DNA of 64,000 nucleotides from Hymenopus coronatus (Eukaryota; Arthropoda; Insecta; Mantodea; Hymenopodidae), in contig CM060898.1 of the NCBI GenBank assembly GCA_030762935.1, positions 100,881,281-100,945,280 on the forward strand. The letters are read 5' to 3'. The notes under the pieces were generated by a model that was not told where the DNA came from, searched no databases, and saw only the letters and a program-made list of their open reading frames with translations. A program made the position numbers and the translations under genes. How positions within the stretch are numbered: the first letter of the stretch is position 1; each line of letters starts with the position of its first letter. Shown piece after piece: positions 1 to 12,160 of the stretch.

Positions 1-285
1 ACAAGAAAATATGGGCAGCTTGACTCTAGTATAAACTAAATCACGAAATAATGAAATTATTGATTCTATTATTAAGATATTTTATTAAGTATAATTTATG
101 ACAACGATAAGCAACGAGTTTCTTTACCCATACCAATGTTATAAATTATGAATACAAAGCTTGTTTCTTGATGCTTTAAATCTGAATTAGTTGAATCCGT
201 CTAACCTTAGTTTTATCGCTTTCATTTAACAATTTCGCACAAGATTTGTTATCTCTTCAACTATGAGGCACTGAATCTTCATAGG

Positions 286-570
286 TCGCCCTCTGTGGTG
301 TAATGGTTAACATGCTAACTTCCTATACCCAAGATCGCGGGTTCAAACTCGGCGGAGGACGATGGATTTTTTCGGGTGTAAAAACCCTTAGCATTGCTTC
401 CTTCGGAAGGGAAGTAAAGCCGTTAGTCCCTTGTAGATTTACGGCACGTAAAATAACCTCAAGCCTGATAGAGAGGCCTCTGAGCAAAATTAAGCGGTCC
501 CAATTTAGAATGGGACGCTGAGAACCACAGTAGTTAAGAGTGTCCATAAATAACACGCCATTTACATTTT
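286..570 (+). mobile_element. SINE family C, full-length copy (tRNA-derived)
   Basis: A tRNA-like head carries a polymerase III A box (TGGTGTAATGG) and a B-box-like GGTTCAAACTC, resembling Gln/Glu-type tRNAs. The body contains the CCTTCGGAAGGGAAG motif and ends in a T/A-rich segment. Other copies on either strand lie near 6.1-6.7, 27.2, 28.8 and 62.0 kb, which shows that this is a dispersed family. The open frames across it are not conserved between copies. No clear target-site duplication was found. Confidence 0.75.
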
Positions 571-575
571 TGAAC

Positions 576-940
576 CCTCATAACCTTAATTAATGTTTAT
601 TGCTATTTTATAAAACATTTTATAGATTGCTATTCGATTCTTGCAGTTGATTTATAAAATAGAAATAATAAAACTTGAGTTTCAAATTCTCTCATAAGAT
701 TAAATTATAACTTCGTTGCTCGTAAATTTACCAATGAAATTGGAGCTCTCACATAACTATATGGAATGCCCACAAAAATGCTTCTATTAGATAGGAAGTT
801 CCTAAAGTAATGCACATTAAAATAAATAATGCAACCTAGACTAAAACAATATATTTTAAAAGAAGTCACTATGAGAATCAATTGAAATTCGATTATCTTC
901 ATGTTACTAGGGTAAAACGAAAGATAGATGAAACAAAAGA
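576..940. other. Unassigned AT-rich stretch
   Basis: I see no gene, no tRNA-like head and no match to the repeat families described elsewhere in the window. Only short chance open frames are present. Confidence 0.5.
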
Positions 941-944
941 TGAT

Positions 945-1558
945 TTCCAGTTAGAGAAAAGTTTAAGCAGTTTATAATAGAAACCAATAACAAGAAATAT
1001 TTCGGAAACAGTTAATTCTACACATACAAACATACACACAAAGTTTATGACACAAATTGTGTGTTTCAACGAGAACTATATTTTATGTGGGGCAAGTTTT
1101 TGTTTATATCTCACACTTTACCAGTTATACAAAAGTAGTCGAGGCCTTGGGGGGCTATTCCCAGAAAATTCAAGATCTACATTTCGTTCTTCATGAAAAA
1201 TATCTTAAACATGTGGTATTCTAATCAAAATCGTTAGAACTACTTTTGAGAAACTAAACATTATCGAAAAATGTTCCATGTGAAAGGTAGTAGGGTGGGA
1301 GTGTATCTTTGTGTGTATCCTTGGAATATACTGAACCAAATACTTAATTTGGTATTTAACCGACTTTTCGTTTTTGAGCTATGCAGTCCACACACACACA
1401 CAGACACACACACACACACACATACACTATTTTCTGAAAATTATTTGGTTTCAGGGAATTTCAGAACATGTATGAAACCTCGGAATCTAATTTTGTATGA
1501 AATAAAATACCTTCTCTATCTATTGTGCAAATTGCACATACGTGCTAGTTAAAGTAAA
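945..1558 (-). mobile_element. HINE-like repeat, truncated copy
   Basis: This matches the internal body and the palindrome end of the window's dominant repeat, on the minus strand. It includes the (CA)n tract at 1389-1423 and ends with a degenerate palindrome and AAAGTAAAA. The hairpin end is missing. Confidence 0.7.
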
Positions 1559-2397
1559 ACGTTGATTTTGTATTGTTACAAATTTATGTACTTGTCTGGG
1601 GGTAACCGAACACGTAAGTAATATTAATCTAACACTTATACAGGCTGTTTCAAAAGGACACCAAACGAATATAGCAGTCTTATAGCGGATTCTCGACTAG
1701 TTTGAAAACTAGTGCAAGCCTTCTTATACAGTCTTTTAGGTATGGCTTCATGTAGCATTAAAAGTTACACTGCTTTGAGTATAGTCAACACACAACACCC
1801 TCACACTGTTCTTGTGCAGCAACTGTTGTGAAATCAAAAAGGTTCTTTTTGTGACTTATTAACAATCCCATTATACATTTCAGGATAAAGGGCAGAAGTT
1901 ATGATTTGGGCAGTTTCGAGCTTGTAAGTTGCAAAACAAACGTGTTTTGCTCCCAATCACTAGTATCATGTACTTATTATTCCAACAATTTTATAACTAT
2001 CCTTTAGTAACTTCTTAACAATAACTTGCTGTTAAATGTACAAATACGTATTTAATATTTCAAGTTAAAAGCAGTAAATGAAACGTGCTAATCTATATGC
2101 AATTCATTTGAAGCAGGAGATTTTAAATCTTGATTGAAAAACATGTACTTTATTCAAAGGCATTAATTACCTGTAAAACAGTATTGTAATACACTGCTAC
2201 GTCGAGCCACGTTCTCCAACGAATTGCTACAGTTTGTTTACATGCGGCGCGTGCAGTGGCCAATGCAATTCAGTATTTACTCAGTAAATATGCAACTGGT
2301 GTTCGCATGTGTCCCGCTATCGGTCCCCAAGATGCTAACCTTAAACATCATTAAGAGAAGGGGAAAAAATGTTTACTTCATGGGAGAAGCAAACCTG
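1559..2397. other. Unassigned stretch with a possible DNA-transposon end
   Basis: Mostly unrecognised AT-rich DNA. Near 1640-1662 the motif CAGGCTGTTTCAAAAGGA resembles the terminal repeat at the edge of the Tc1/mariner relic near 26.7 kb (there read as GGTTGTTTCAAAAGCC on the minus strand). No transposase frame follows it, so it may be a relic end only. Confidence 0.35.
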
Positions 2398-2692
2398 CGA
2401 TGTATCTGTAATAAATGCTGTTAAAAAGCTTATTCTTCCCTCTAATTCATGTTAATCGAGATATAAATTTGTAGAAATTATCTTATTACTTGCTTTCTTG
2501 TAAGTAGAAGGGAAATAATGGAATACGCTTGACTAAAACGATAGTCAAATCTTTTAAAAGCTGGTTGCCATGTGGATGAATTCCGTTTCTTTGCATTACC
2601 AGGAGTTGACAAATTCCCACGTGTGAAAAGTTAAAAGTGTTATAAAAGTGAGACAAATAACAGAAATATCTCAAAAATGGCCAACTCCATGA
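2398..2692 (-). mobile_element. HINE-like repeat, hairpin-side fragment
   Basis: Only the hairpin-proximal third is present: the AAGCTTATTCTTC, TTACTTGCTTTCTTGTAAG and AAAGCTGGTTGCCATGTG blocks in the usual order. The microsatellite and the palindrome end are absent. Confidence 0.65.
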
Positions 2693-3040
2693 AACTCAGG
2701 ACTTCCTTATACGGATTACATTCAAACTTGAGTTAACTATTAAACGCCATAAACCTATATCTAGTATTTGGAGAAAATTATTATTGAATATTGCAAATCA
2801 AACTAGAACAGCTGAACTAATGTCAAAAAGAATAATATATATATTGTAAGTACCGAAAAGTATAATCTGAGAGTTAAACAATATAGTTTGTATTTTCAAA
2901 ATTATGGTCATGTTTTTAATATTTTTACACAACTTCTTGCCATTGTTAAATATTTTAGTGCAAGTAAATCCGATTTCTACTCATAATGAATTAATTGGTA
3001 GAATGATTGGCAGAGAAACGTGTGAACCAGGGGAAAAGAA

Positions 3041-3813
3041 ATCTGATGTGCTCCATTCACATGACTTTCTCTACATCTCTGTAACAAATTATTATTAAAA
3101 GCTTATTCGTCTATTTCATGCTAATTGATATAGCAGAAATACTTTCTTTTAAGAAGGAAAATAATGAAATGGATTAGCTAAAGCGATAGTCAAATGTTTT
3201 AAAAGCTGGTTGCCATGGGCATGAAATCCGTTTCTTTGCATTGCCAGGAGTTGACACATTCCCATATGTGAAAAGTTTTAAGTAGGTATTTTAAAACAGA
3301 AACCAATAACAAGGTATATTTCAGAAATGGCTAGCTCCACGAAAAAAAATGTATACGACACAAATTGTGTGCTTCAACGAGATCTACACATTTTGTTTGA
3401 TAAGTTTTTGTCTATCTCTCATGGTTTACTAGTTATTCAAAATTCAGCGAAATTTATCCAGAATAAAGAGGTCTTCAGAGGCTGTACCCATAAAATTCAA
3501 ATTTATTTGTTGTATGCATATCTTTAATATAAGGTATTTTAATCAAAATCGGTATGGCCATTTTTGAGAAAATAAGCTTTCGAAACGTGTTCCATGTAAA
3601 GGGTTCGTGGTTTTTGGCATTTTAAGAAAAAGATTCGTATGTGTGTCGGACACACACACACGGATCTTTTTCTTAAAATGCTTTTTCTGCACACAAGGGA
3701 CCCTAAATCAGTGAAACTTGATTTCCAGTGAAAACTTGGTAACGAATTTTTGGGTGCGATACAATACCTTCTCTACACACGATGTACATAGTACGTGTAG
3801 AAAAAAATAAAAA
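3041..3813 (-). mobile_element. HINE-like repeat, near-complete copy with internal fold-back
   Basis: It begins ATCTGATGTG, then the hairpin and the internal ACTTTCTCTACA, and ends at the palindrome with GTACGTGTAGA. The block normally beside the (CA)n tract is replaced by an inverted copy of the opposite flank: 3617-3647 is nearly complementary to 3649-3681. No coding capacity is evident. Confidence 0.75.
3617..3681. repeat. Inverted repeat around a CA/TG microsatellite
   Basis: The arms start GCATTTTAAGAAAAAGAT and end with its complement, about 31-33 bp each with almost no spacer. The dinucleotide run lies at the apex. It lies inside a HINE-like copy and is absent from the other copies compared. 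Confidence 0.8.
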
Positions 3814-5011
3814 TTTGACATTGCACCCCCTTGTATACCACATATCCATCTGTACCGAGACGCTTAGTATAGGTTCTTAAGACACGGGCTGACGGATGAG
3901 GGGTTTGCGGTTGAAAACCCAACAGGACCTCCCTGACTGAGCTCTTTCCCAGGCTCACTTCAGTACTCTTGATTCGCAGATGTCAGTGAGGTGGATTAAA
4001 CTTAAAAGAGGAGCATTTCTTTCCCAAATACAGATATTAAGGGTATAAACACAGATGCTTTGATAAATAATTCCTTAATATACCCTCACTTTGGTGTGTT
4101 AATTGATTTTTCTCTTCGTCTAACAGTTTTTTCCAAAAACCAATCACATAATTTACTATTCGCGAAATGAACAACACCTGTCAGTCCCACCTTTACACAC
4201 CTCAATACGTGACTTTCTGGCCTGAGTAGTGTGGAGTCATTGGGGTTGCAGAAAGCATTAAATAGTATATTGCGCACTAAGAACTGTAAGTTATACTTAT
4301 CAGGTTGAGAATGCATATTGGGAATACGAGGCCCGCAGGACCGAGCTGAGATCTGATAAGTATAACTTACAGTTCGTGGTTACTCAATTATTTTTGAAAT
4401 ACTTGAAAAAAGTATAAAAAAAAACAGTAAATTAAAATTCTTTTTCAATATTGAACATAAAGAAAAAAATGAATTCTCGATGTGAACAAATGAAAGGCTA
4501 CATCTAAATTATGTGGACAAAGCCTTTTATACACTCTTTTGTTAATGAATTTTGCAATAGATCCTTTACTTGAAGAGCACATGTCTTGAGTGTTACGTCA
4601 TTTCCTAATTGTACTATAAGTATTAATGGACTCTCACACTCTTAGTGTAATTCATATTTACAAATTCAGCTCATATTACCAAATATATATTCAGAATGAT
4701 TAATTTACATCAAGTATTTCAATAAGGCACATTCGTTATAACGAGGTCAATTCATTCAAGAAATCGGCTCATGGTCTCAGAACAAATATACATGTATGTC
4801 TTGCGGCACCGTATCTAAGTGGAAATACTAACTAACCTGAAAAAACCTATTCTAAATAAGTAAAATTATAAAATGTAACTTTAAAATGGAGTCTGTGTAA
4901 TTGTAAAGCAGTACTAAAGTGCGATAAACAAACCAATGTTTGGAAAGAATCTTCAAATCGAATTATGTGAAAATGTGTTTATTTTGGCAGAGTTGGCCAA
5001 AAAAAGGTTTT
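3814..5011. other. Unassigned stretch containing a perfect inverted repeat
   Basis: No gene is recognised. A perfect 23-bp inverted repeat lies at 4281-4303 and 4353-4375. The last 120 bp (about 4890-5010) resemble the sequence just before another HINE-like copy at 10955-11068, so part of it may be an older repeat. Confidence 0.5.
4281..4375. repeat. Perfect 23-bp inverted repeat, 49-nt loop
   Basis: The left arm (4281-4303) begins GAACTGTAAGTTATAC and the right arm (4353-4375) is its exact reverse complement. The loop is unusually GC-rich for the area. A transcript would fold into a long perfect stem. It could be a small fold-back element or a small-RNA precursor; nothing in the sequence decides between these. 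Confidence 0.85.
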
Positions 5012-5784
5012 GCTTTCCCTACATAGTACTGGTACGTAGGTAGAGAAGATATTGCACTCCACCCAAAAATTCGATACACAGTTTTCATCAGAAATACACA
5101 TTTTAGGGTCCCCTGTATCCCAAAAAGCATTTTTAGAAAAAGGTCAATGTATATGTGTGTCCGTTTATCCGTGCTTGTTAACACGATAACTCAATAACAA
5201 AAAGTCAGTAAAACACCAAATTTGGTATTTAAGTTTAGTATCTTCGAAGGCCGTGACACAAAGATTTTGAGAAAAAAGAATCCCTCTACTCCAAACTACC
5301 ATTTACATGGACAAATTTTCGAAAATTATAATTTTCCCAAAAATGGATCAAACGATTTTGATTAAAATGATGTACATTAAAGATGCTGACATGAAAAATA
5401 AAAAGTATTTACCGAATTTTCAGGGAATAGCTTCTGAAAACCTCTTTATTCTGGATGAATTTTGCTGCATTTTGGTTAGTTGGTTACCCGTAAGAGATAG
5501 ACAAAAACTTACTACACAAAAATGTAGATCTCGCTAAAACACACAATTTATGTCCTATACATTCTTTTCGTGGAGTTGGCCATTTTTGGTTTATTCCTTG
5601 TTATTTACCTCAGTTTTAAAATACATTTAACTTTTCACATATGGGAATTTATCAACTCCTGGTTATGCAAAGAAACAAATTGCATCAACATGGCAACCAT
5701 TTTTTAAAAGATTTGACTGTTGCTTTAGTCTAGTGTATTCCCTTAGTTTCCATCTACTTACATGGAAGCAAAAAATAAGACAAA
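5012..5784 (+). mobile_element. HINE-like repeat, near-complete copy
   Basis: It starts with a diverged TTTCCCTACATAGTACTGG palindrome end, has a short TG-rich tract and the conserved body, and stops shortly before the hairpin end where an oppositely oriented copy begins near 5795. The two therefore meet tail to tail. Confidence 0.7.
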
Positions 5785-6092
5785 AGTCTTCAAAATGTAA
5801 AGAACTTCAGAGACTATTCCCAGAAAACTGAAAATATACGTTTCATTTGTATTGAAAATATCTTAAACGCATGTTAATTTAATAAAAAATCGTTAGACTT
5901 ATTTTTTAGGAAATCAAACTGTTAGAAGAATATTCCATTAAAAACGTGGTTAGAGGTAGGGACTTTCTTGAAAATCTTCGTGTTGCTGTTCTTGGAAGAT
6001 GCTGAACTTAAGTATCAAGTTCGGTATTTTGTATACTTTTGGTTTTTGATTCACACACACACACACAAACACACACACACATATACATAAAA

Positions 6093-6689
6093 GTTGCCAT
6101 CCGTGTGTAATGGTTACCATGCTAAAATTATATACCCAAGGTGACCGGTCCCCATGGCCACGCTCGCTAAGGCGTCTTGCTTTGGTGCTTCGTGGGCAGG
6201 GGATCGTGTTTTTTTTTAATAAAAAAATACAGCCCCGGAGGCTTGTCAGGACTCCGGCGCTGTATTCCTGTTTACCTCTTTTTTCTAATTTCTAAATTTC
6301 CTTAGTTGACCTATTCGTTTTTCCTTTTTACATTTACATACATGAACACATTCACATTTACAAACACAGAAGCACCCATGCCCAAGGCGGGACTCGAACC
6401 CACCATCCCGTGCGCCGCGAAGCACCAAAACGCAACACTTTAGCGGGCGCGTCTACGGGGACCGGCAGGGTTCGAGTCCCGCCTTGGCATGGGTGTTATA
6501 TGTTTGTGCAATGTGTATATGTTTGTGTAAAGGAACAGACTCCGGTACTGTTTAAAAAATAGCACGTAATAGCCTGTTAGAGAGGCGTGTGAGCAAAATT
6601 AAGCGGTATTTCACGCCCAATTTAGAATGGTATGCTGATAACCACAGCAGTTAAAGAGCGTCCATAAATAACACGCCATTTACATTTAC
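6093..6689 (+). mobile_element. SINE family C copy with other SINEs nested inside
   Basis: The head (TGTAATGGTTACCATGC near 6110) and the tail (AGAGAGGCGTGTGAGCAAAA to CGCCATTTACATTTAC) belong to family C. Between them sits a plus-strand family G SINE (about 6149-6540), itself interrupted by a minus-strand family G copy. The block is flanked by the duplicated ATACATAAAA and lies in a HINE-like unit, giving a four-level nest. Confidence 0.7.
6225..6465 (-). mobile_element. SINE family G, minus-strand copy
   Basis: Read on the minus strand it has a tRNA-like head starting GGTCCCCGTAGACGCG and a perfect B box GGTTCGAGTCC. The far end has a short GC-rich hairpin (TACAGCCCCGGAG against CTCCGGCGCTGTA, 6228-6265). 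It interrupts a plus-strand family G copy whose B box (GGGTTCGAGTCCCGCC) resumes near 6469. Confidence 0.65.
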
Positions 6690-6833
6690 ATACATAAAAA
6701 CACACACAGACCCTTTTCTAAAATGGTTCTATTTTTAGATTAAGTATGTATTTCCACTAAATATCTGTATCGAAATTTTGGGTGGAGTACAATACTTTCT
6801 CTGTCTACTATGTATGTGGTAGAGAAAGTAAAC

Positions 6834-7706
6834 AAATCTGATGTGTTCCATTCAGATGACTTGCTCTACATCTCTGGAAAAAAGTATTGTTAGAAGGCTT
6901 AAGCTTCTATTTACTTCATGCTAATTGAGAAAATATTATTAGAAGAAATAGTCTTATTACTTGCTTCCTTGTAAGTAGAAGGGAAATAACGGAGTACCGT
7001 AGGTTAAAGTAATAGTCAAAAGCTGGTTGCTATGTGACTGAAGGTCTTTGTTTGTATAGACAGTAGTTGACAAATTCCTGTATGAGAAAAGTACAAGTTT
7101 TTCAAAGGTGAAACCAAAAACAAGGGATATCTGAAAAAACGACCAACTCCACGAAAAAAATGTATATAGCATAAATTTTGTGTTTTAATGTGCTCTACAT
7201 TTTCTCTACGGTAAGTTTTTGTCCATCTCTTACGGTTTAGTGGTTATGCAAAATTCTGAAAAATCATCCAGAATAAAGTAGTCTTTAGAGGCTATTCTCA
7301 GAAAATTCAAGATATACATTTTATTTTTCACTTAAATATCTTTAATATACGACATTTTAATCAAAATCGTTAGTCATTTTTGAGAAAATCATAATTTTCG
7401 AAAAAAAGTTCCATGTAAAGGGTAGTTTGCTGTGGGGGGATTTTTCTCAAAATCTTTGTGTCTCGCATCCCTGGAAGATACTGAACTTAAATACCAAATT
7501 TGGTATTTTACCGACTTTTCGTTTTTGGGTTATCGTGTTCACAGACACATGGAACACACACACGGACCATTTTCTGAAAATGCTTTTTTGGATACAGGGG
7601 ACCCTAAAACATTTATTTCCGGTAAAATGTCGGTATCGAATTTTTTGGTGGAGTGCAATAGCTTCTCTATACACTAGGTACATAGTACGTATAGAGAAAG
7701 TAAAAA
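6834..7706 (-). mobile_element. HINE-like repeat, complete copy
   Basis: It starts ATCTGATGTGTTCCATTC directly after the preceding unit's AAAGTAAAC, so the two are head to tail. It contains the full body, a short ACACACACAC tract near 7555, and ends with ACATAGTACGTATAGAGAAAGT. Overlapping open frames here are not conserved in other copies. Confidence 0.8.
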
Positions 7707-7707
7707 T

Positions 7708-8182
7708 GCTTATGATTTTAAATTTACATAGATAATCGCATTTATCCGTTTATTTGCAGTATTAACGCTACAGGTCAGTAAATCTCGGCGGGGGCAGACT
7801 TTACGCGGTTGCCAACCGTTTGAGCGAAATTAACGAAGTTGAAAATGTAGAATGTACACGGGAAATCGCAAAGGTCAAGAGCCACCGTGACTGCGTTTTC
7901 CACACTCCCATCCATCTGTTTTCTGATTTGCATAAGTGCTGAGCAGCCACACTGAACCACTGGAACTGTTTCCGTAAAGAGTGATGAGTTGGATACTGCA
8001 ATACAAACTTCCTCTTATGCTTACTTCCTTTCTAGTGCTCTCCAAACTACCCACAGGGTGCCTCCTTGTGGCCCAGGGAGAACTACAGAACATTCCTAAT
8101 GAAGATACAACTGGAAGATGTGATATCTGTTTACTGAGACATGCTGCATTAATAATGAAATCTGAGCAAAAATTGTGAAAAA
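7708..8182. other. Unassigned stretch between HINE-like units
   Basis: This stretch is somewhat richer in GC than its surroundings and has several overlapping short open frames on both strands (longest 107 codons, minus strand, 7875-8198, which runs into the next repeat). I recognise no domain, splice signal or tRNA-like head. Confidence 0.4.
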
Positions 8183-10581
8183 ATCTGATGTGTACCATTC
8201 ACAAGACTTTCTCTATATCCCTGCAACAAATTATTCTTAAAAAGCTTATGCTTCTATTTACTTCATGCTAATCTATAAAAATTAGCAGAAATAGTCTTAT
8301 TACCTTCTTCCTTGTAAGTAGAAAGGAAATAAGGGAGTAGCATAGGCTAAAGAGATAGTCATAAGCTGGTTACTATGTGACTGAAGTTCTTTTGTTTGTA
8401 TGGACATGAGTTGACAAATTCCTGTATGAGAAAAGTTGAGATTTTCGACCCTGAAAACAAAACAAGGAATATCTCAAAAACAATCAACTCCACGAAAAAA
8501 ATGCAAACAGAATAAATTGTGTGTTTTAATGTGCTCTACATTTTTTGTGGTAAGTTTTTGTCTATCTCTTACGGTTTAGCAGTTATACAAAATTCCGCAA
8601 AATTCACTCAGAATAAAGTAGTCTTCACAGGCTATTCCCAGAAAATTCAAAATATGCATTTTATTTGTCGGGTATATATCCTTAATATACGATATTTTAA
8701 TCAAAATCGTTAGAGCCATTTTTTAGAAAATCAAAATTTTCGAAAAAGTTCCATGTAAATGGTAATTTGGGGTGGGGGATTTTTCTCAAAATCTTCGTGT
8801 CCCATCCCTGGAACATTCTAAACTTAAATAACAAGTTTGGTATTTTACCGACTTTTCGTTTTTGAGTTATCGTGTTCACAGACACACACACACACACACG
8901 GACCTTTTTCTGAAAATATTTTTTTTAGATAAAGGGGACCCTAAAACATATATTTCCGGTGAAATCTCGGTATCGAATTTTTTGGTGGAGTGCAATACCT
9001 TCTCTATACACTATGTAGATAGTTCGTATAGAGAAAGTAAAAAATCTGTTGTGTTACACTTACATGACTTTCTCTAGCTATTCTACAAACTTCCTTCAAC
9101 ACCATGCTAATCGAGATAAACATTAGCAGAATTTTATTACTTAGTTCCATATAAGTAGGAGGGAACTAAGGGAATGCACTAGGCTAAAGTGATAGTCAAA
9201 TGATTTAAAAGCTGTCGTTATGCGATTGTCACTGTAAATCGCTTCTTTGCTTGGCCAGGAGTAGAACAAAAGAAAAACGGTCATTCCCGTCTGAGAAAAG
9301 TGTAAGTACTTCAATTGAAACTAATAACAAGGAATACTTTGAAAACGGTAAGCTTAACGAAAAAAATCTGATGTGTACCATTCACATGACTTTCTCTATA
9401 TCCCTGTAACAAATTATTCTTACAAAGCTTATACTTCTATTTACTTTATGCTAATCAGAAAAATGATGAGAAATAGTCTTATTACTTGCTTCCTTGTAAG
9501 TAGAAGCGAAATAAGGGACTACCATAGGTTAAAATGATAGTCAAAAGCTGGTTGCTATGTCAATGATGTTCCGTGGTTTATATGAATAGGAGTTGACAAG
9601 TTCCTGTATGAGAAAAGTATAAGTTTTTCATAGCAGAAACCAAAAATTAGGAATGTTTCAAAAACGACGAACTCACGAAAAAATATATATATAGAACATA
9701 AATTGTGTTATAACGTGCTCTACATTTTTTATGCAGTAAGCTTTTGTCCATCTCTTACGGTTTAGCAGTTATTCAAAATTCAGTAAAATTCATTGAGAAT
9801 AAACTACTCTTTAGAGGCTATTCCCAGAAAATTCAAGATATACGTTTTATTTATCAGGTAAATATCTTTAATATACTAAATTTTAATCAATATCGTTAGA
9901 GCCATGTTTGAGAAAATCAAAATTTTCGAAAAAAAGTTCCATGTAAAGGGTAGTTGGGGGTGGGGGGATTTTTCTCAAAATCTTCGTGTCGCATCCCTGG
10001 AATATACTAAACTTAAATACCAAGTTTGGTATTTTACCGACTTTTCGTTTTGAGTTATCGTGTTCACGGACACACACACACACACACACGAACCTTTTTA
10101 TAAAAATGCTTTTTATGGATACTGGGGACCCTAAAGCATATATTTCCGGTGAAATCTCGGTATCGAATTTTTGGGTGGAGTGCAATACCTTCTCTATACA
10201 CTATGTACATAGTACGTATAGAGAAAGTAAAAATGTATATGGCATAACTTGTGTATTTTAACAAGATCTACACTTTTTGTATATTTGTATAGATAAGGCT
10301 TTAATATGTGGTATTTTAATCAAAATTGTTAGAGCCATTTTTAAGAAAAACAATATTTTCGAAAACATGTTTATGTATTAATGCTTTTTTTCTTGAAAAT
10401 CTTCGTGTCGCATCGTTGGAAGATAACACATACACACACACAGACCTGTTTCTGAAAATGCTCTTTTTGGATTCTGGGGTCCTAAAACAGGTATTTCCTG
10501 TCAAATCTCGACATTGAATTTTGGAGGGGAATACAATACTTCTCTATCCCTATGTACTTACGGGGCTAGAGAAAGTAAAAA
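8183..10581 (-). mobile_element. HINE-like head-to-tail array, four units
   Basis: Units: 8183-9041 complete; 9043-9362 hairpin-side fragment only; 9366-10233 complete; 10233-10581 lacking the hairpin third. The junctions read GAGAAAGTAAAAA followed by ATCTGATGTG, or directly by an internal block. (CA)n tracts are at about 8880-8900 and 10070-10090. All units point the same way. Confidence 0.8.
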
Positions 10582-10582
10582 T

Positions 10583-11070
10583 AACATCTAGCTCAAGAAC
10601 AATGTGTTTGCAAATTATGTGGACACAAGTATGAACTATACCAGTTCAACAAGTGTAAAAATCGGACTGTAAATGAACTTATAAAAGCAAGCAAATAGTA
10701 CTTGTATGCTTATTCGAGCACACTTTTATTTAAATAAAAATACTTTCTCACGCAACATATAAATACAAAATACTTAAAGATTCAAAGTTTCTTGAGATTA
10801 AATATCACAATAATATATACAATCTTCCCAAATTTGTATTGTCCTATGGATTCTTTACCTTATGGAGTGTAAAGAAATGCTTGATTTGTTAACCTATTTA
10901 GACTCATTCTTTCAATCTGTTCTTAATATTATTGTTTTAAGGAAAATGCAATGTGTGTAGTATGAAATAATACCAGAAGTACTGCTAAGCAAACCAACGT
11001 TTTGAAATTCTCTTGAAATAGAATTCTGGACAAATTTGGTTATTTTGGGATGTTAGGCCTTTGTTCTTTT
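10583..11070. other. Unassigned AT-rich stretch
   Basis: No gene is recognised. The part at 10955-11068 aligns loosely with 4890-5010; both precede plus-strand HINE-like copies. Confidence 0.4.
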
Positions 11071-11956
11071 TAGTTTCTCTACACGTACTATGTTCATAGT
11101 GCATAGAGGAAATATTCTATTCCACACAAAAATTCGATACCGAGATTTCACAGAAAATACATGTTTTAGGACCCCCTGTGTCCAAAAAAAAAAAAACATT
11201 TGTGTGTGTGTGTGTGTGGGGGGGGGGCAGCATAGCTCAAAAACAAAAAGACCGTTAAATACCAAACTTGGTATTTAAGTTTTGTATCTTCCAAGGATAC
11301 GTCATGAAGATTTTCAAGAATATCCGCCACCCCAAACTTCCCTTTACATGGAAAACTTTGTGAAAATTTTGATTTTATAAAAAATGGCTCTAGCGATTTT
11401 GATTAAAACCCCGATTGTTAAAGTTATTTACATCCCAAATAAAATGTATACCTTGAGTTTTCTGGGAATGGCCTCTGAAGACCTCTTTATTCTGGATGAG
11501 TTTTACCAAATTTTGCTTAACTGCTAAACCGTAAGAGATAGACAAAAACTTACAACACAGAAAATGTAGATCTTATCAAAACACGCAATTTATGTTCTTT
11601 ACATTTTTGTTGTGAAGGTAACCGTTTCCGAGATGTTGCTTGTTATTGGTTTTAGTTGTGAAGTAATTATATTTTTCTCAGCCAGCAAGAGTCCGTTTTT
11701 CTTTTGTTCTACTCTTGGCCAAGCAAAGAAGCAATTTGCAATGACAGTCGCTTAACGACAGCATTTAAAATATTTGGCTATCGGTTTAGCCTAGTGTATT
11801 CCCTTATTTTCTAACTACTTATAGGAAACTAAGTAATAAGAACATTCTGCTAATGGTTATCTCGATTAGCAAGGTGCAGGAAGAAGAATAATCTTATGTA
11901 AGAAGTTTGTGGAACAGCTAGGGAAAGTCATGTGAGTGTAAAACATAAGATTTTTT
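11071..11956 (+). mobile_element. HINE-like repeat, complete copy
   Basis: It opens with TTTCTCTACACGTACTATG after a T-run, has a (TG)n/(G)n tract at 11202-11227, the full body, and ends with GGGAAAGTCATGTGAG and a T-run. Confidence 0.8.
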
Positions 11957-12160
11957 ACTTAAGTCATTCCTCACATGAAGCACAATATTACAGTTTTTGT
12001 GCAATGCATTGGCGAGATTCCTTGGTATGATTTCAAGTATCTCCTCTCCAAGACGCTCTATGTACGGAAGAACAGAGCATTTTCTGTCATCTCACAAAAA
12101 TGAGCATCGGTGTTTACACCTATTATAATTTTTTCGTCACTATGAAGGTAACCACAATTT

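Larger units (their letters stand above)
5795..6830 (-). mobile_element. HINE-like repeat split by a nested SINE block
   Basis: The body runs 5795-6092 and ends in a (CA)n tract. It resumes at 6690 with the block after the tract and finishes with the palindrome end and AGAGAAAGTA at 6830. The 10-bp ATACATAAAA is repeated on both sides of the interruption (6083-6092 and 6690-6699), as expected for retrotransposition into this copy. Confidence 0.8.

Noticed and set aside
286..360. Possible Gln/Glu-type tRNA gene
   Set aside because: It continues into the conserved body of SINE family C, and truncated copies occur elsewhere. It is a tRNA-derived promoter, not a tRNA.
6228..6265. GC-rich hairpin as a bacterial-type terminator
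   Set aside because: The context is a eukaryotic SINE, and the hairpin is part of the family G 3' end.
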